Positions 8,098-17,206 are shown, counted from the stretch's first letter. The stretch: 64,000 nt of DNA from Acidimicrobiales bacterium (GCA_041394185.1 JAWKIQ010000001.1:62001-126000); one strand, 5' to 3'. Notes: generated from the sequence alone by a model not told the origin. Numbers and translations are program-made.

Positions 8098-9809
8098 CCG
8101 AAAGGCGCCTGTCCGGTCGGCACCAACTCGACCCACGTACGCCCCGGCGCCAACAACAATGGCGAGCCGTCGTCGTCGCGCAGGTCGAAGGTCTCACCGA
8201 CCGAGCTGCGGCTCCAGGTGATGTTCAGGGTGAAGCCGTCGACCATGGCCAACCCGCGGCCCGATCCGACAGCGTCGGCCACCGGCGACCCGGTGGCGCC
8301 GCTGATCGAGTAGGGCGTCTCGAGTATCACGACGTTAGGAGCCGACACCCGAACCAGGTCCGAGTCGAGGTGTGCCGAGTTCGAATGGGAGCGGACGTAC
8401 CGATCGGCCTCCCAATGCCACGACACGGTCTGGGCTCCGAACTCGAGCGTGACCGGCGTCGTGTCGGTTCCCTGTGCCGTGGCCAGCACCTCGGGCCGGT
8501 AGTCGAACACATGCCCTGGTGCGGTGCGAGTCGGTTCGGCGAACGACCAGAAGCTCGCGGTGCGAGCCAGCAGGTCGTGAGGGTCCGATCGTCTCGACGT
8601 TCGGAAGTAGGCAGAACCGTGGGCGTTGTCGGGCCAGATGCCCTGCACCTGAGGGGCGTCGGCAACTATCGAGCGCACGTATCTGTTGCCGCCGCTGAAC
8701 GCCAACAAGCTGTCGCCGAGCATCGGCAGCAGGCCGAGGTCGGTCTCGCGCGCCGAGCGGATGGGCCCCACCAGCCCGGGGTCTGTGCTGTGGAACACAG
8801 CGACGAATCGGGTGATTCCACCTTCGACCATCTCCTCGAAGACGATGTCGGCCTGGTTCACCCCCCACTGTCCTCTGGCCGCCGAATGGTTGTCGATCTT
8901 CACCGCCAGAGCCGGTCGAGGATCGACCGAATCGGTGGGCAGCCCGGTCAGCGGCCATGCCGGCCCGGCCCCCCGCACCATCCAATAGCCGGAACCATCC
9001 GGGGCGGCGGCCATACCGACTACGGGCTCCGTGCGCTGCCTCGTGGCCGCCGAGCCGTGGAAACCAGCGTCACCGAACGAGAAGATGCCCCCGTCGGCCG
9101 CCGCCATCCAATAGCCGTTGCCAGAGGGCGTGGCAGCCATGTCCACCACGGGCTGATCGAGGGTCATTGCGCCGGTGCTGCCCAGGAATGGGGCACCGAA
9201 CGCGAATATCCCCCCGTCAGAGGCGACCAGCCAGTAGCCGTTGCCCGACGGGTGTGCGGCCATGCCCACCACCGGTTCTTTCAAGGTGATCGCACCCATC
9301 GAACCCAGGAAGGCCGAGGCGCCGAACGCAAAAACGCCTCCGTCGGAGGCGACCAGCCAGTAGCCGTTGCCCGACGGGTGTGCGGCCATGCCGACGATGG
9401 GTTCGTTCAGTACCAGATCGCCAAGCGAGCCGAAGAAGCCGGCGTCGCCGAACGCGAATACGCCTCCGTCGGAGGCGACCATCCAGTATCCGTTACCGGT
9501 CGGCGTGGCCGCCATGCCGACGATGGGCTGGTTGAGTGCAATGTCACCCAGCGACCCGTGGAACCCGGCGTTTCCGTATGCGAAGACGCCGCCGTCGGCA
9601 GCGGCCAGCCAATAGCCACCGCCGTCTGGTGTGGCTGCAATCGAGCGCAGCGGGCTTGCCGGCGTGATCGCAGCCGTGTCGCCGTGGAACGCGACACCCA
9701 GCGCGTGCACGTCGGCGTTCAGGTCGACGGCCTGCTCGTCGGCGCCGACGACCCCGACCGAAACAAGGGAAACGGCGAACGCGATGAGTAGGACCGGGAT
9801 CTGTCTCAT
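8094..9809 (-). CDS. Secreted DUF3048 (YerB-like) protein with N-terminal 42-residue tandem repeats
   Basis: A 571-residue exported protein. Residues 1-23 form a signal peptide without a lipobox. Residues about 53-293 hold five full repeats and one partial of about 42 residues, with consensus P(I/V)VGMAA-P-GNGYW followed by LVASDGGVFAFGDAGFHGS, probably a beta-propeller-like or beta-solenoid domain. Residues about 298-571 match DUF3048: RPALAVKIDNHSAARGQWG, ADIVFEEMVEGGITRFVAVF, VGPIRSARETDLGLL, and the C-terminal half ending in WVELVP. The role of DUF3048 is not established. The repeat module recurs in the metalloprotease encoded at 50.7-52.4 kb. It is divergent from rpsA. Confidence 0.85.
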   Translation of the reverse strand: MRQIPVLLIAFAVSLVSVGVVGADEQAVDLNADVHALGVAFHGDTAAITPASPLRSIAATPDGGGYWLAAADGGVFAYGNAGFHGSLGDIALNQPIVGMAATPTGNGYWMVASDGGVFAFGDAGFFGSLGDLVLNEPIVGMAAHPSGNGYWLVASDGGVFAFGASAFLGSMGAITLKEPVVGMAAHPSGNGYWLVASDGGIFAFGAPFLGSTGAMTLDQPVVDMAATPSGNGYWMAAADGGIFSFGDAGFHGSAATRQRTEPVVGMAAAPDGSGYWMVRGAGPAWPLTGLPTDSVDPRPALAVKIDNHSAARGQWGVNQADIVFEEMVEGGITRFVAVFHSTDPGLVGPIRSARETDLGLLPMLGDSLLAFSGGNRYVRSIVADAPQVQGIWPDNAHGSAYFRTSRRSDPHDLLARTASFWSFAEPTRTAPGHVFDYRPEVLATAQGTDTTPVTLEFGAQTVSWHWEADRYVRSHSNSAHLDSDLVRVSAPNVVILETPYSISGATGSPVADAVGSGRGLAMVDGFTLNITWSRSSVGETFDLRDDDGSPLLLAPGRTWVELVPTGQAPFG

Positions 9810-9923
9810 GCGTGTCGAGGGTAGAACACGCCGGCGCTCGCATATTCGGTCGCGTCCAGGTGTAGCCTTGTCACGGCGCTCCGCGCGCCGCCATGTCCCT
9901 GCACGCCAATCAAGTAGTAAACG

Positions 9924-11333
9924 TTGTCCGATACCACCAACCCCACCGCTGAGCCCATGTCCGACGAGTTCGGAACATTTACCGAGGCCGGCGACTACAT
10001 CCCCCGCACAATCGTCGAGGACGACCTCGGCGGTATGTCATTCGAAGATGCCATCAACGGCACGATCGTCGAGTTCGAAGACGGTGACATCGTCAACGGC
10101 ACCGTCGTAAAGGTCGACCGGGACGAGGTCCTGCTCGACATCGGTTTCAAGTCCGAAGGCGTCATCCCGTCGCGTGAGCTGAGCATCCGCAACGACGTCA
10201 ACCCTTCCGAGGTTGTCGCCATCGGTGATCAGATCGAGGCTCTCGTCCTTCAAAAGGAAGACTCCGAGGGTCGCTTGGTCCTGTCCAAGAAGCGCGCCCA
10301 GTACGAGCGCGCCTGGGGCAAGATCGAGGAGATCAAGGAAGCCGACGGCGTCGTCAAGGGCCCCGTCATCGAGGTCGTCAAGGGCGGTCTCATCGTCGAC
10401 ATCGGCCTGCGCGGCTTCCTTCCCGCCTCGCTTGTCGAGCTGCGCCGTGTCCGCGACCTGCAGCCCTACGTGGGTATGGATCTCGAAGCCAAGATCATCG
10501 AGCTCGACAAGAACCGCAACAACGTCGTTCTGTCGCGCCGTGCCTGGCTCGAGGAAACCCAGAAGGAACAGCGCGAAGAGTTCCTCGACAACCTCAAGCC
10601 CGGCGAGCGCCGCCCCGGCGTCGTGTCGTCGGTCGTCAGCTTCGGCGCCTTCGTCGACCTGGGCGGCATGGACGGCCTCATCCACGTGTCCGAGCTGTCC
10701 TGGAAGCACGTCGACCACCCCGGTTCGGTCGTTGCCGTGGGCGACGAGGTCATGGTCGAGGTGCTCGAGGTCGACCGCGACCGCGAGCGCATCAGCCTGT
10801 CGCTCTAGGCCACCCAGCAAGATCCGTGGCAGGAGTTCGCTTCGGGTCACCGTGTTGGCGAGCTCGTCTATGGCCGTGTCACCAAGCTGGTGCCCTTCGG
10901 CTCGTTCGTCCAGGTGGGCGAAGGCATCGAGGGTCTGGTCCACATCTCGGAGATGTCGGCACATCACGTCGACCTGCCCGAGCAGGTCGTCACCCCCGGC
11001 GAAGAGCTCTGGGTCAAGATCATCGATCTCGACCTGCAGCGTCGCCGCATCAGCCTGTCGATCAAGCAGGCTGCCGAGGGTGGTGTGGTCGCTGCCGAGT
11101 ACCAGGAAGCCTTCGGCGAAGACATGTACGACGCCGACGGCAACTACATCGGCGACGGCACCCTCACCACCAACGACGACGGTGTCGTCGACTACACCGA
11201 GGAAGCCCGCCAGGCCTGGCGCGAGTACTACGAGCAGTACGGCGAAGAGGCCTACCGGCAGGCGGTTGCAGAGTACGGCGCGGGCGACGACCCGGCTGGC
11301 GTGCTCGGCGACGACGAGCCCGCCGAGGACTGA
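9924..11333 (+). pseudogene. rpsA: 30S ribosomal protein S1, interrupted by an in-frame TAG
   Basis: Ribosomal protein S1, which recruits and unfolds mRNA on the 30S subunit. Four S1 RNA-binding domains are encoded, with signatures NGTVVKVDRDEVLLDIGFKS, KGGLIVDIGLRGFLPASLVE, VSFGAFVDLGGMDGLIHVSE and VPFGSFVQVGEGIEGLVHIS. After ERISLSL the codon at 10806-10808 is TAG where mycobacterial S1 has AAG (SLSLKATQEDPW); the same frame then reads ATQQDPWQEFASGHRVGELV and on through domain 4 and an acidic tail to 11333. One base change, A to T, explains it. As written, a 294-residue protein with three domains would be made. TTG 9924 fits S1 N-termini, with ATG 9957 as an alternative. A CGGCGC/GCGCCG hairpin lies at 9874-9890 in the leader. 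Confidence 0.9.
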
Positions 11334-11339
11334 AAATCC

Positions 11340-13736
11340 ATGCCGGTCATCGGCCTCACGGGCGGTATCGGCAGTGGCAAATCGACGGTCAGCGCCGCGC
11401 TCTCAGAGCGCGGCGCTGTCGTTGTTGACGCCGACGCCATAACCCGCCAGCTGCAAGAGCCCGGTCAGGCCGCGTACGAGGCCATGGTCGCCCATTTCGG
11501 GCAGACGATCCTGGCCGACGACGGGCGCATCGATCGGGCTGCCGTGGCCGCAATCGTGTTCAACGATGCCGATCAGCTGAAGGCGCTGAACGAGATCGTT
11601 CACCCGCTGGTCGGCAAGGAAATGAACCGCCAGATCACCTCTGCCGGCGCCGGCGACATAGTGATTCTCGATGTGCCGCTGCTGGCCGAAGGCCGCGACA
11701 AGGGTGGCAAGCCCCGGTACGACATGGCCGGTGTGTTGGTGGTCGACTGCCCGGTCGATGTGGCGGTCGGCCGCCTGGTCCAGCATCGCGGGTTCGACGA
11801 GGCCGACGCCCGCGCTCGCATCGCAAACCAGGCCAGCCGCGAGGCTCGCCTGGAGATGGCCGATTTTGTCGTCGACAACGGCGGTGATCTGGCTTCGCTG
11901 GACTCTCAGATAGATGCTGCCTGGGATTGGATGCAGAGATTGAAGGATGAACGAGACCTGGCGGCATCCGACGTCGCATGGCAGATCGACGATCTGGTCG
12001 TGCGCGACGGATTGTCCGCGGCCGAATCGGTCGATGCGTGGTTGGCCGATGCCGAGGCGGGGGTAGCCGAGCTCCAGTCGTGGAAGGGCCGGCTGAACAC
12101 CATCGATTCGGCCGAACTGGCCCGGTTGATGCACCAGGTAGAGGCCATCGAAGAGGCGGTGTACCGCGCGGGCAGCTACGCGCAGTTGCGGTTCTCGGTC
12201 GACACCACAGACGGTGCCCTCATGCAGTCGGTGCAGGAGCGAAGCGCACGACTTGCCACCCAGATGTTGTTCGTAGAACTCGAATGGGCGGCACTCGAAG
12301 ACGACATGGTAGAGCGGTTGTTGGCCGGCGACGGGCTCGAATTCTGTGCGCACTATCTGCGCTCGCTCAGGCGCTACCGCCAGCATCTGTTGTCCGAGCC
12401 CGAAGAAGCCCTGCTGACCGAAAAGTCGGTCACCGGTTCTTCGGCGTGGTCGCGGCTGTTCAGCCAGCTCGCATCCGAGATCACGGTTTCCGTGGGCGAG
12501 GAACAGCCGGTTGCGCTGATGCAGGCTTTGGCGCAGCTCACGTCACCCGACGCCCAGGTTCGCAAGGCGGTGGCCGATGCGGTGTCGGCCGGACTTCGGC
12601 CCACACTGTCGACCCGCGCCTTCATCTTCAACACGTTGTTGGCCGACAAGGCCACCGACGACCGGCTGCGCTCGTATCCGTCCTGGGTCTCCAGCCGCAA
12701 CCTGGCCAACGAGGCCACCGACCAGTCGGTCGAGGCCCTCGTCGAAGCGGTCGTCTCTCGCTATGACATCCCGCAGCGCTGGTATCGGGCCAAGTCCGAG
12801 ATGCTGGGCATCGAACTGCACGACTACGACCGCATGGCCTCTGTGGCCGATGCCGAGGCCGAGGTCGGCTGGGCCGAGGCCACCGAGTTGGTGCTGGATG
12901 CCTATGGGTCGTTCTCGCCCGAACTCGCTTCTATAGCCAGGCGATTCATCGACGAGAAGTGGATCGACGGTCCGGTTCGCCCATCCAAGCGTCCCGGCGC
13001 CTTCTGCTCGTACACGGTGCCGTCGCACCATCCCTACGTGTTCTTGAACTGGACGGGCCGGTCGCGCGATGTCATGACCCTGGCCCACGAACTCGGCCAC
13101 GGCTGCCACGCCTATCTCAGCCGCGGTCAGGGCCTGTTCCACTTCCAGACGCCACTGACGCTGGCCGAGACCGCCTCGGTGTTCGGCGAGACGGTTACGT
13201 TCAATCGGGTTCTCGAGCGCACCACCGATCCGGCCGAACGTCTGGCGCTGCTGGCCGAGAGCATCGAAGGGTCGATCGCAACGGTGTTCCGCCAGACTGC
13301 GATGAACCGTTTCGAGCACGCTGTTCACACCGACAGGCGTCAGGCGGGCGAGTTGTCGGTCGAGCGCTTCGGCGAGCTGTGGGCACAAACCCAGGCCGAC
13401 ATGCTGGGCGACTCGGTGACCATCACCGACGGCTATCGCGACTGGTGGAGCTATGTTCCCCACTTCATCGCGACTCCCGGCTACGTCTACGCGTACGCAT
13501 ATGGGCAGCTGTTGGCGCTGTCGGTCTACAACCGCTATCTCGAGCGGGGGCCCGAGTTCGTGAGCTCGTACCTGTCGATGCTGTCGGCCGGTGGCTCGTT
13601 GCCGCCCGAGGAGTTGGGCCGCAAGGTCGATTGTGATCTGACCGACCCGCAGTTCTGGCACGGCGGGCTGGCCATTGTCGAACAACAGCTCGACCTGGCC
13701 CTCGAGGCCGCTCGCACCGCAGGCCGCCTGGCCTGA
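11340..13736 (+). CDS. coaE: Dephospho-CoA kinase fused to an M3-family (oligoendopeptidase F-like) peptidase
   Basis: One open frame of 798 residues joins two enzymes. Residues 1-200 are dephospho-CoA kinase (last step of CoA synthesis): Walker A GGIGSGKST at 8-16, VVDADAITRQL, LNEIVHPLV, VILDVPLLAEG and the lid region RLVQHRGFDEADARARIANQ. Residues about 205-798 are a zinc peptidase of family M3B: LAHELGHGCHAYLSRG with HELGH near 583-587, the downstream Glu-bearing LAETASVFGETVTFNR, and FIATPGYVYAYAYGQLLALS. No stop codon lies between them (join near 11935-11960, WMQRLKDERDLAASDVAW). An overlapping ATGA at 11947-11950 hints that separate genes may once have met here. It follows rpsA by six bases. 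Confidence 0.88.
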   Translation: MPVIGLTGGIGSGKSTVSAALSERGAVVVDADAITRQLQEPGQAAYEAMVAHFGQTILADDGRIDRAAVAAIVFNDADQLKALNEIVHPLVGKEMNRQITSAGAGDIVILDVPLLAEGRDKGGKPRYDMAGVLVVDCPVDVAVGRLVQHRGFDEADARARIANQASREARLEMADFVVDNGGDLASLDSQIDAAWDWMQRLKDERDLAASDVAWQIDDLVVRDGLSAAESVDAWLADAEAGVAELQSWKGRLNTIDSAELARLMHQVEAIEEAVYRAGSYAQLRFSVDTTDGALMQSVQERSARLATQMLFVELEWAALEDDMVERLLAGDGLEFCAHYLRSLRRYRQHLLSEPEEALLTEKSVTGSSAWSRLFSQLASEITVSVGEEQPVALMQALAQLTSPDAQVRKAVADAVSAGLRPTLSTRAFIFNTLLADKATDDRLRSYPSWVSSRNLANEATDQSVEALVEAVVSRYDIPQRWYRAKSEMLGIELHDYDRMASVADAEAEVGWAEATELVLDAYGSFSPELASIARRFIDEKWIDGPVRPSKRPGAFCSYTVPSHHPYVFLNWTGRSRDVMTLAHELGHGCHAYLSRGQGLFHFQTPLTLAETASVFGETVTFNRVLERTTDPAERLALLAESIEGSIATVFRQTAMNRFEHAVHTDRRQAGELSVERFGELWAQTQADMLGDSVTITDGYRDWWSYVPHFIATPGYVYAYAYGQLLALSVYNRYLERGPEFVSSYLSMLSAGGSLPPEELGRKVDCDLTDPQFWHGGLAIVEQQLDLALEAARTAGRLA

Positions 13737-13743
13737 GACTGGC

Positions 13744-13758
13744 GCCCCAGCTTGGGGC
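13744..13758. terminator. Short hairpin between convergent genes
   Basis: GCCCCA-gct-TGGGGC forms a perfect 6-bp GC-rich stem with a 3-base loop, seven bases after the kinase-peptidase stop and overlapping the last base of the stop codon of the opposing gene. It has no U tract, so termination efficiency is uncertain. Confidence 0.45.
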
Positions 13759-14279
13759 TAGCGGTTGGCGTCGAAGAAGGCTATGGCCGGGCAGTCTGAC
13801 TCGAGTTCGCCGCTGGGACAGCTGCGGTTGCCTTTGGGTCCCAGCTGGCTTTCGCGCACCAACAGGAAGCACAGATTGCAGATGTGCTCGTCTGGGGCAC
13901 GGCCTTCGGGTTCGTCATCGTCGTCGTCGTCGCTGCTCTTCTTCTTGGCTTTGGAGCGTGTGGTGACGACCACCACGTCTTCGTCTTCGTCCTCGTCTTC
14001 GTCTTCGTCGTCGGCGGCGAGGCGTTCTTTCAAGATGGCGTCGAGGTCGGCCTCGACGTCTTCATCCTCTTCGTCATCGTCGTCGTCGTCGGACGCGCTG
14101 CGCTTCTTGGGCGGCGCCTCGTCCTCTTCGTCCTCGTCTTCGTCGTCGTCGCTCGTCTCGGCGCCGAGGTCGTCGTCTAGCTCGAGGTCGTCGTCGAGAT
14201 CGTCTTCGGCGTCCAGGTCGGCGTCGTCATCGAGATCGAGATCGTCGTCGATGTCGTCTGGATCGATGTCGTCGGCCAT
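13758..14279 (-). CDS. Highly acidic protein with a C-terminal cysteine cluster (DUF4193-like)
   Basis: A 173-residue protein. Most of it is low-complexity Asp/Glu with short Lys-rich breaks (PPKKRSAS, RSKAKKKSS). The last 45 residues are ordered: EHICNLCFLLVRESQLGPKG followed by NRSCPSG and SDCPAI, giving CxxC plus two more Cys, a likely zinc site. The layout (acidic body, then CxxCF-LV-RSQL) resembles the actinobacterial DUF4193 family, whose role is unknown; this one is longer and more acidic. The start is ATG 14279. The opposite strand gives poly-Ser frames that are only shadows of the GAC/GAG runs. It is divergent from uvrB. Confidence 0.75.
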   Translation of the reverse strand: MADDIDPDDIDDDLDLDDDADLDAEDDLDDDLELDDDLGAETSDDDEDEDEEDEAPPKKRSASDDDDDDEEDEDVEADLDAILKERLAADDEDEDEDEDEDVVVVTTRSKAKKKSSDDDDDDEPEGRAPDEHICNLCFLLVRESQLGPKGNRSCPSGELESDCPAIAFFDANR

Positions 14280-14420
14280 TTCAGTCGTTTCCTGGAGGTC
14301 TGATCTGTCGGTCAGTGGATGACAGGCGGGAGGATAACCAGAACTGGGGCCCAGGTCATCCCATGAAGCCAGAATCGACAGAAATATCTTCCGCGATAGG
14401 TCTGACCGGGTTCTTAGCGC

Positions 14421-14533
14421 GCTGGCAGAACCAGCCGTGCGTATGAGCGACACTGCAGGTGTCGCGGGCTGGCAGAACCAGCCGTGCGTATGAGCGACAC
14501 TGCAGGTGTCGCGAACTAGCAGAACCAGCACTG
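14421..14533. repeat. 47-bp tandem repeat, 2.4 copies, each encoding two hairpins
   Basis: Copies begin at 14421 and 14468, and a diverged partial copy begins at 14515. Each unit contains GCTGG-cagaa-CCAGC and GCGACAC-tgcag-GTGTCGC, two perfect inverted repeats. It lies in the divergent region between the acidic-protein gene and uvrB, whose start is 27 bases beyond the last copy. The rest of the 280-base gap (14280-14420) shows nothing I can name. Confidence 0.85.
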
Positions 14534-14559
14534 TCCCACCCCCTGCATATGCTGACTGC

Positions 14560-16650
14560 GTGGTCGATGTCGCTTCACCCAGCCCAACCGGTTTTCAACC
14601 CAGCGAAGCACCGCTGCATACCGAGGACGGTCATTCACCGCCGTTCAAGGTCGTGTCCGATTTCGCTCCGGCCGGTGACCAACCCACCGCCATCGCTTCT
14701 CTGGCCGAGGGCGTCGAGGCCGGCGAGCGTTTCCAGACCCTGTTGGGCATCACCGGCTCTGGCAAGAGTGCCACCATCGCTTGGACTATCGAACAGGTAC
14801 AACGACCAACGCTGGTTCTGGCTCCCAACAAGTCGCTCGCCGCTCAGCTCGCCAACGAGTTCAAGGAGTTCTTCCCCGAGAACCGCGTCGAGTACTTCGT
14901 CAGCTACTACGACTACTACCAGCCCGAGGCTTACATGCCCTCGAGCGACACCTACATAGAGAAGGACTCGTCGGTCAACGACGAGATCGACCGGCTCCGG
15001 CACTCGGCAACAGCGGCCCTGTTGACCCGCCGCGACGTCATCGTCGTGGCATCGGTGTCGGCTATCTATGGTCTCGGGTCGCCCGACCAGTACCGGCGCA
15101 ACATGCTGTACCTACGTCTCGGCGCCCAGATGGACCAGCGCGAGATCCTTCGTCAACTGGTCGACATGCAGTACGAGCGCAACGACATGAACCTGGTGCG
15201 CGGCAAGTTCAGGGTTCGCGGTGACACGATCGAGCTTCACCCGGCCTACGAAGAGTTCGCGGTGCGCATCGAGCTGTTCGGCGACGACATCGAACGCATC
15301 ACCAAGGTAGACACCCTCACTGGCGAGCGCTTGGGCGAACTGACCGAGCTCACTGTTTTTCCGGCCACCCACTACACGACCTCAGAGGATCGCCTTGCAG
15401 CTGCCGTTGCGGGTATCGAGGTCGAGCTTCGTGATCGGCTCCAGTATTTCGAGGCCGAGGGCAGGCTCCTCGAGGCGCAGCGCCTGCGGATGCGCACCGA
15501 GTACGACCTCGAGATGATGCAAGAGGTCGGGTACTGCAACGGCATCGAGAACTACTCCATGCACCTCGACGGCCGGTCCTACGACGAGCCACCCTTCACC
15601 CTGCTCGACTTCTTTCCCGACGATTTCCTGCTCGTCATCGACGAAAGCCACGTGGCCGTGCCCCAGTTGCACGGTCAGTTCGCGGGCGACCGCTCGCGCA
15701 AAGACACCCTGGTAGACCACGGCTTTCGTCTGCCCTCGGCCCGTGACAATCGCCCGCTTCGTTTCGAGGAGGTGCTCACCCGGCTCAACCAGTGCATCTT
15801 CTTGTCTGCGACGCCGGGCGACTACGAACTCCAGATGAGCGAGCGTGTGGTCGAACAAATCGTGCGACCCACCGGCTTGGTCGACCCCGAGGTCATCGTC
15901 AAGCCGACCAAGGGTCAGATCGACGATCTGATCGAGCAGATCAACCAGCGGGTTGCCGCCGGCGGGCGCATCCTGGTGACCACGCTCACCAAGAAGATGG
16001 CCGAGGACCTCACCGACTACCTGCTCGAGTTGGGCGTCAGGGTCAGGTACCTACACAGTGAGATCGACACCATCGAGCGCATCGAGATTCTCCGCGACCT
16101 GCGGCTGGGCGAATTCGACGTTTTGGTCGGCATCAACCTGCTGCGAGAGGGCCTCGACCTGCCCGAAGTATCGCTGGTGGCCATCCTCGATGCTGACAAG
16201 GAGGGTTTCCTCAGGTCCGAGACCTCGCTCATCCAGATGATCGGCAGAGCGGCACGAAACGTCGATGGGCAGGTCGTCATGTACGCGGACCGGGTCACCG
16301 ACTCGATGCAGCGGGCCATCTCCGAGACCAATCGGCGACGTGGCCTGCAGCAGGCATACAACGCCGAGCACGGTATCGAGCCACAGACGGTCCGCAAGGC
16401 GGTCAGCGACATTCTGGCGGTACTGCGCGGGCCCGATCAGGGCGCTCCGGTGCCCGAGGCACTCGCAACCAAGCGGGCCGATCGGGCCAAACGGGACCTC
16501 GCCGAGTTGCCCACAGACGAGCTGGCAAGACTGATCCAGACCCTCGAGGCCGAGATGGCCGAGGCCGCCGCCGACCTTCGGTTCGAGTATGCGGCTCGTC
16601 TTCGCGACGAGATCAAGGACCTCAAACGCGAGCTGCGCGACGCCGGCTGA
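14560..16650 (+). CDS. uvrB: UvrABC excinuclease subunit B
   Basis: A 696-residue DNA damage verification helicase-like subunit of nucleotide excision repair, loaded by UvrA and cut-competent with UvrC. Present are Walker A GITGSGKSATIAW (Ser as in actinobacteria), the beta-hairpin YVSYYDYYQPEAYMPSSDTY-type segment, DEXH-like VIDESHV, FLSATPGDYE, helicase motifs V-VI (LVGINLLREGLDLPEVSLV, QMIGRAARN) and the C-terminal UVR motif LEAEMAEAAADLRFEYAARL. I placed the start at GTG 14560 because the frame upstream runs into the tandem repeat; no clear ribosome binding site is visible. Confidence 0.96.
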   Translation: MVDVASPSPTGFQPSEAPLHTEDGHSPPFKVVSDFAPAGDQPTAIASLAEGVEAGERFQTLLGITGSGKSATIAWTIEQVQRPTLVLAPNKSLAAQLANEFKEFFPENRVEYFVSYYDYYQPEAYMPSSDTYIEKDSSVNDEIDRLRHSATAALLTRRDVIVVASVSAIYGLGSPDQYRRNMLYLRLGAQMDQREILRQLVDMQYERNDMNLVRGKFRVRGDTIELHPAYEEFAVRIELFGDDIERITKVDTLTGERLGELTELTVFPATHYTTSEDRLAAAVAGIEVELRDRLQYFEAEGRLLEAQRLRMRTEYDLEMMQEVGYCNGIENYSMHLDGRSYDEPPFTLLDFFPDDFLLVIDESHVAVPQLHGQFAGDRSRKDTLVDHGFRLPSARDNRPLRFEEVLTRLNQCIFLSATPGDYELQMSERVVEQIVRPTGLVDPEVIVKPTKGQIDDLIEQINQRVAAGGRILVTTLTKKMAEDLTDYLLELGVRVRYLHSEIDTIERIEILRDLRLGEFDVLVGINLLREGLDLPEVSLVAILDADKEGFLRSETSLIQMIGRAARNVDGQVVMYADRVTDSMQRAISETNRRRGLQQAYNAEHGIEPQTVRKAVSDILAVLRGPDQGAPVPEALATKRADRAKRDLAELPTDELARLIQTLEAEMAEAAADLRFEYAARLRDEIKDLKRELRDAG

Positions 16651-16717
16651 CCCGTCGACTACCCTCACCTTCGGTCGACCGGCCGCCCTTTGCCCAGCAG
16701 CCTCGAGGATCCCGAAC

Positions 16718-17206
16718 GTGAGCGATCTCCCACCCCCGCCGCCGAACTGGGGCCAATCCTCACCGGGCCCGGCGACGCTTGCCGAGTGGCCTCTTCGCGC
16801 CGGCGCCTTCGTTGCAGATCTGGTCATCTTCGGTGTCGTCAGCTTCATCGTCGGAGTGCCCGCTCGCTCCGTCGGCACCGGGGCGGTCATCGCTGGGGGA
16901 GTCATCGTCTCCGCGTTGTACTTCATCCTGCAGGAGGGCAACAGCGGCCAGACGGTGGGCAAGAGGATGTGGAGCCTTCGTGTGGTCGGCGAAGACGGTG
17001 GTGCTATCTCCTATTCCACCGCCGCGGTTCGTTGGGTGGTCAAGTACCTGGTGTTCCAGATCATGACCCTGCTGCTGGGGTTCTTCGCCATCGCGTGGGT
17101 GTTGGCCGACTATCTGTGGCCCTTGCGTGACGAGCGCAATCAGACATTGCATGACAAGGCGGCGCGTACCATCGTCGTGGTCGAACCTCGAGAGGAGCAA
17201 CAATGA
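16718..17206 (+). CDS. RDD family membrane protein, copy 1
   Basis: A 162-residue protein beginning VSDLPPPPPNWG, followed by an RDD domain with three to four membrane segments: EWPLRAGAFVADLVIFGVVS (conserved Arg and Asp), then SGQTVGKRMWSLRVV and the C-terminal DERNQTLHDKAARTIVVV. RDD proteins are of mostly unknown function, some linked to ion exchange. The GTG start has GAGGA eight bases upstream. It overlaps the next RDD gene by 4 bases and is the first of three adjacent paralogues. Confidence 0.82.
   Translation: MSDLPPPPPNWGQSSPGPATLAEWPLRAGAFVADLVIFGVVSFIVGVPARSVGTGAVIAGGVIVSALYFILQEGNSGQTVGKRMWSLRVVGEDGGAISYSTAAVRWVVKYLVFQIMTLLLGFFAIAWVLADYLWPLRDERNQTLHDKAARTIVVVEPREEQQ

Noticed and set aside
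10806..10808. Genetic code change making TAG a sense codon
   Set aside because: TAG ends several intact genes here (for example at 2210-2212, 18199-18201 and 39694-39696), so only a local cause is plausible.
13765..14322. Poly-serine frame on the plus strand
   Set aside because: It is the complement of the GAC/GAG runs coding the acidic protein, whose Cys-rich tail shows the minus strand is real.
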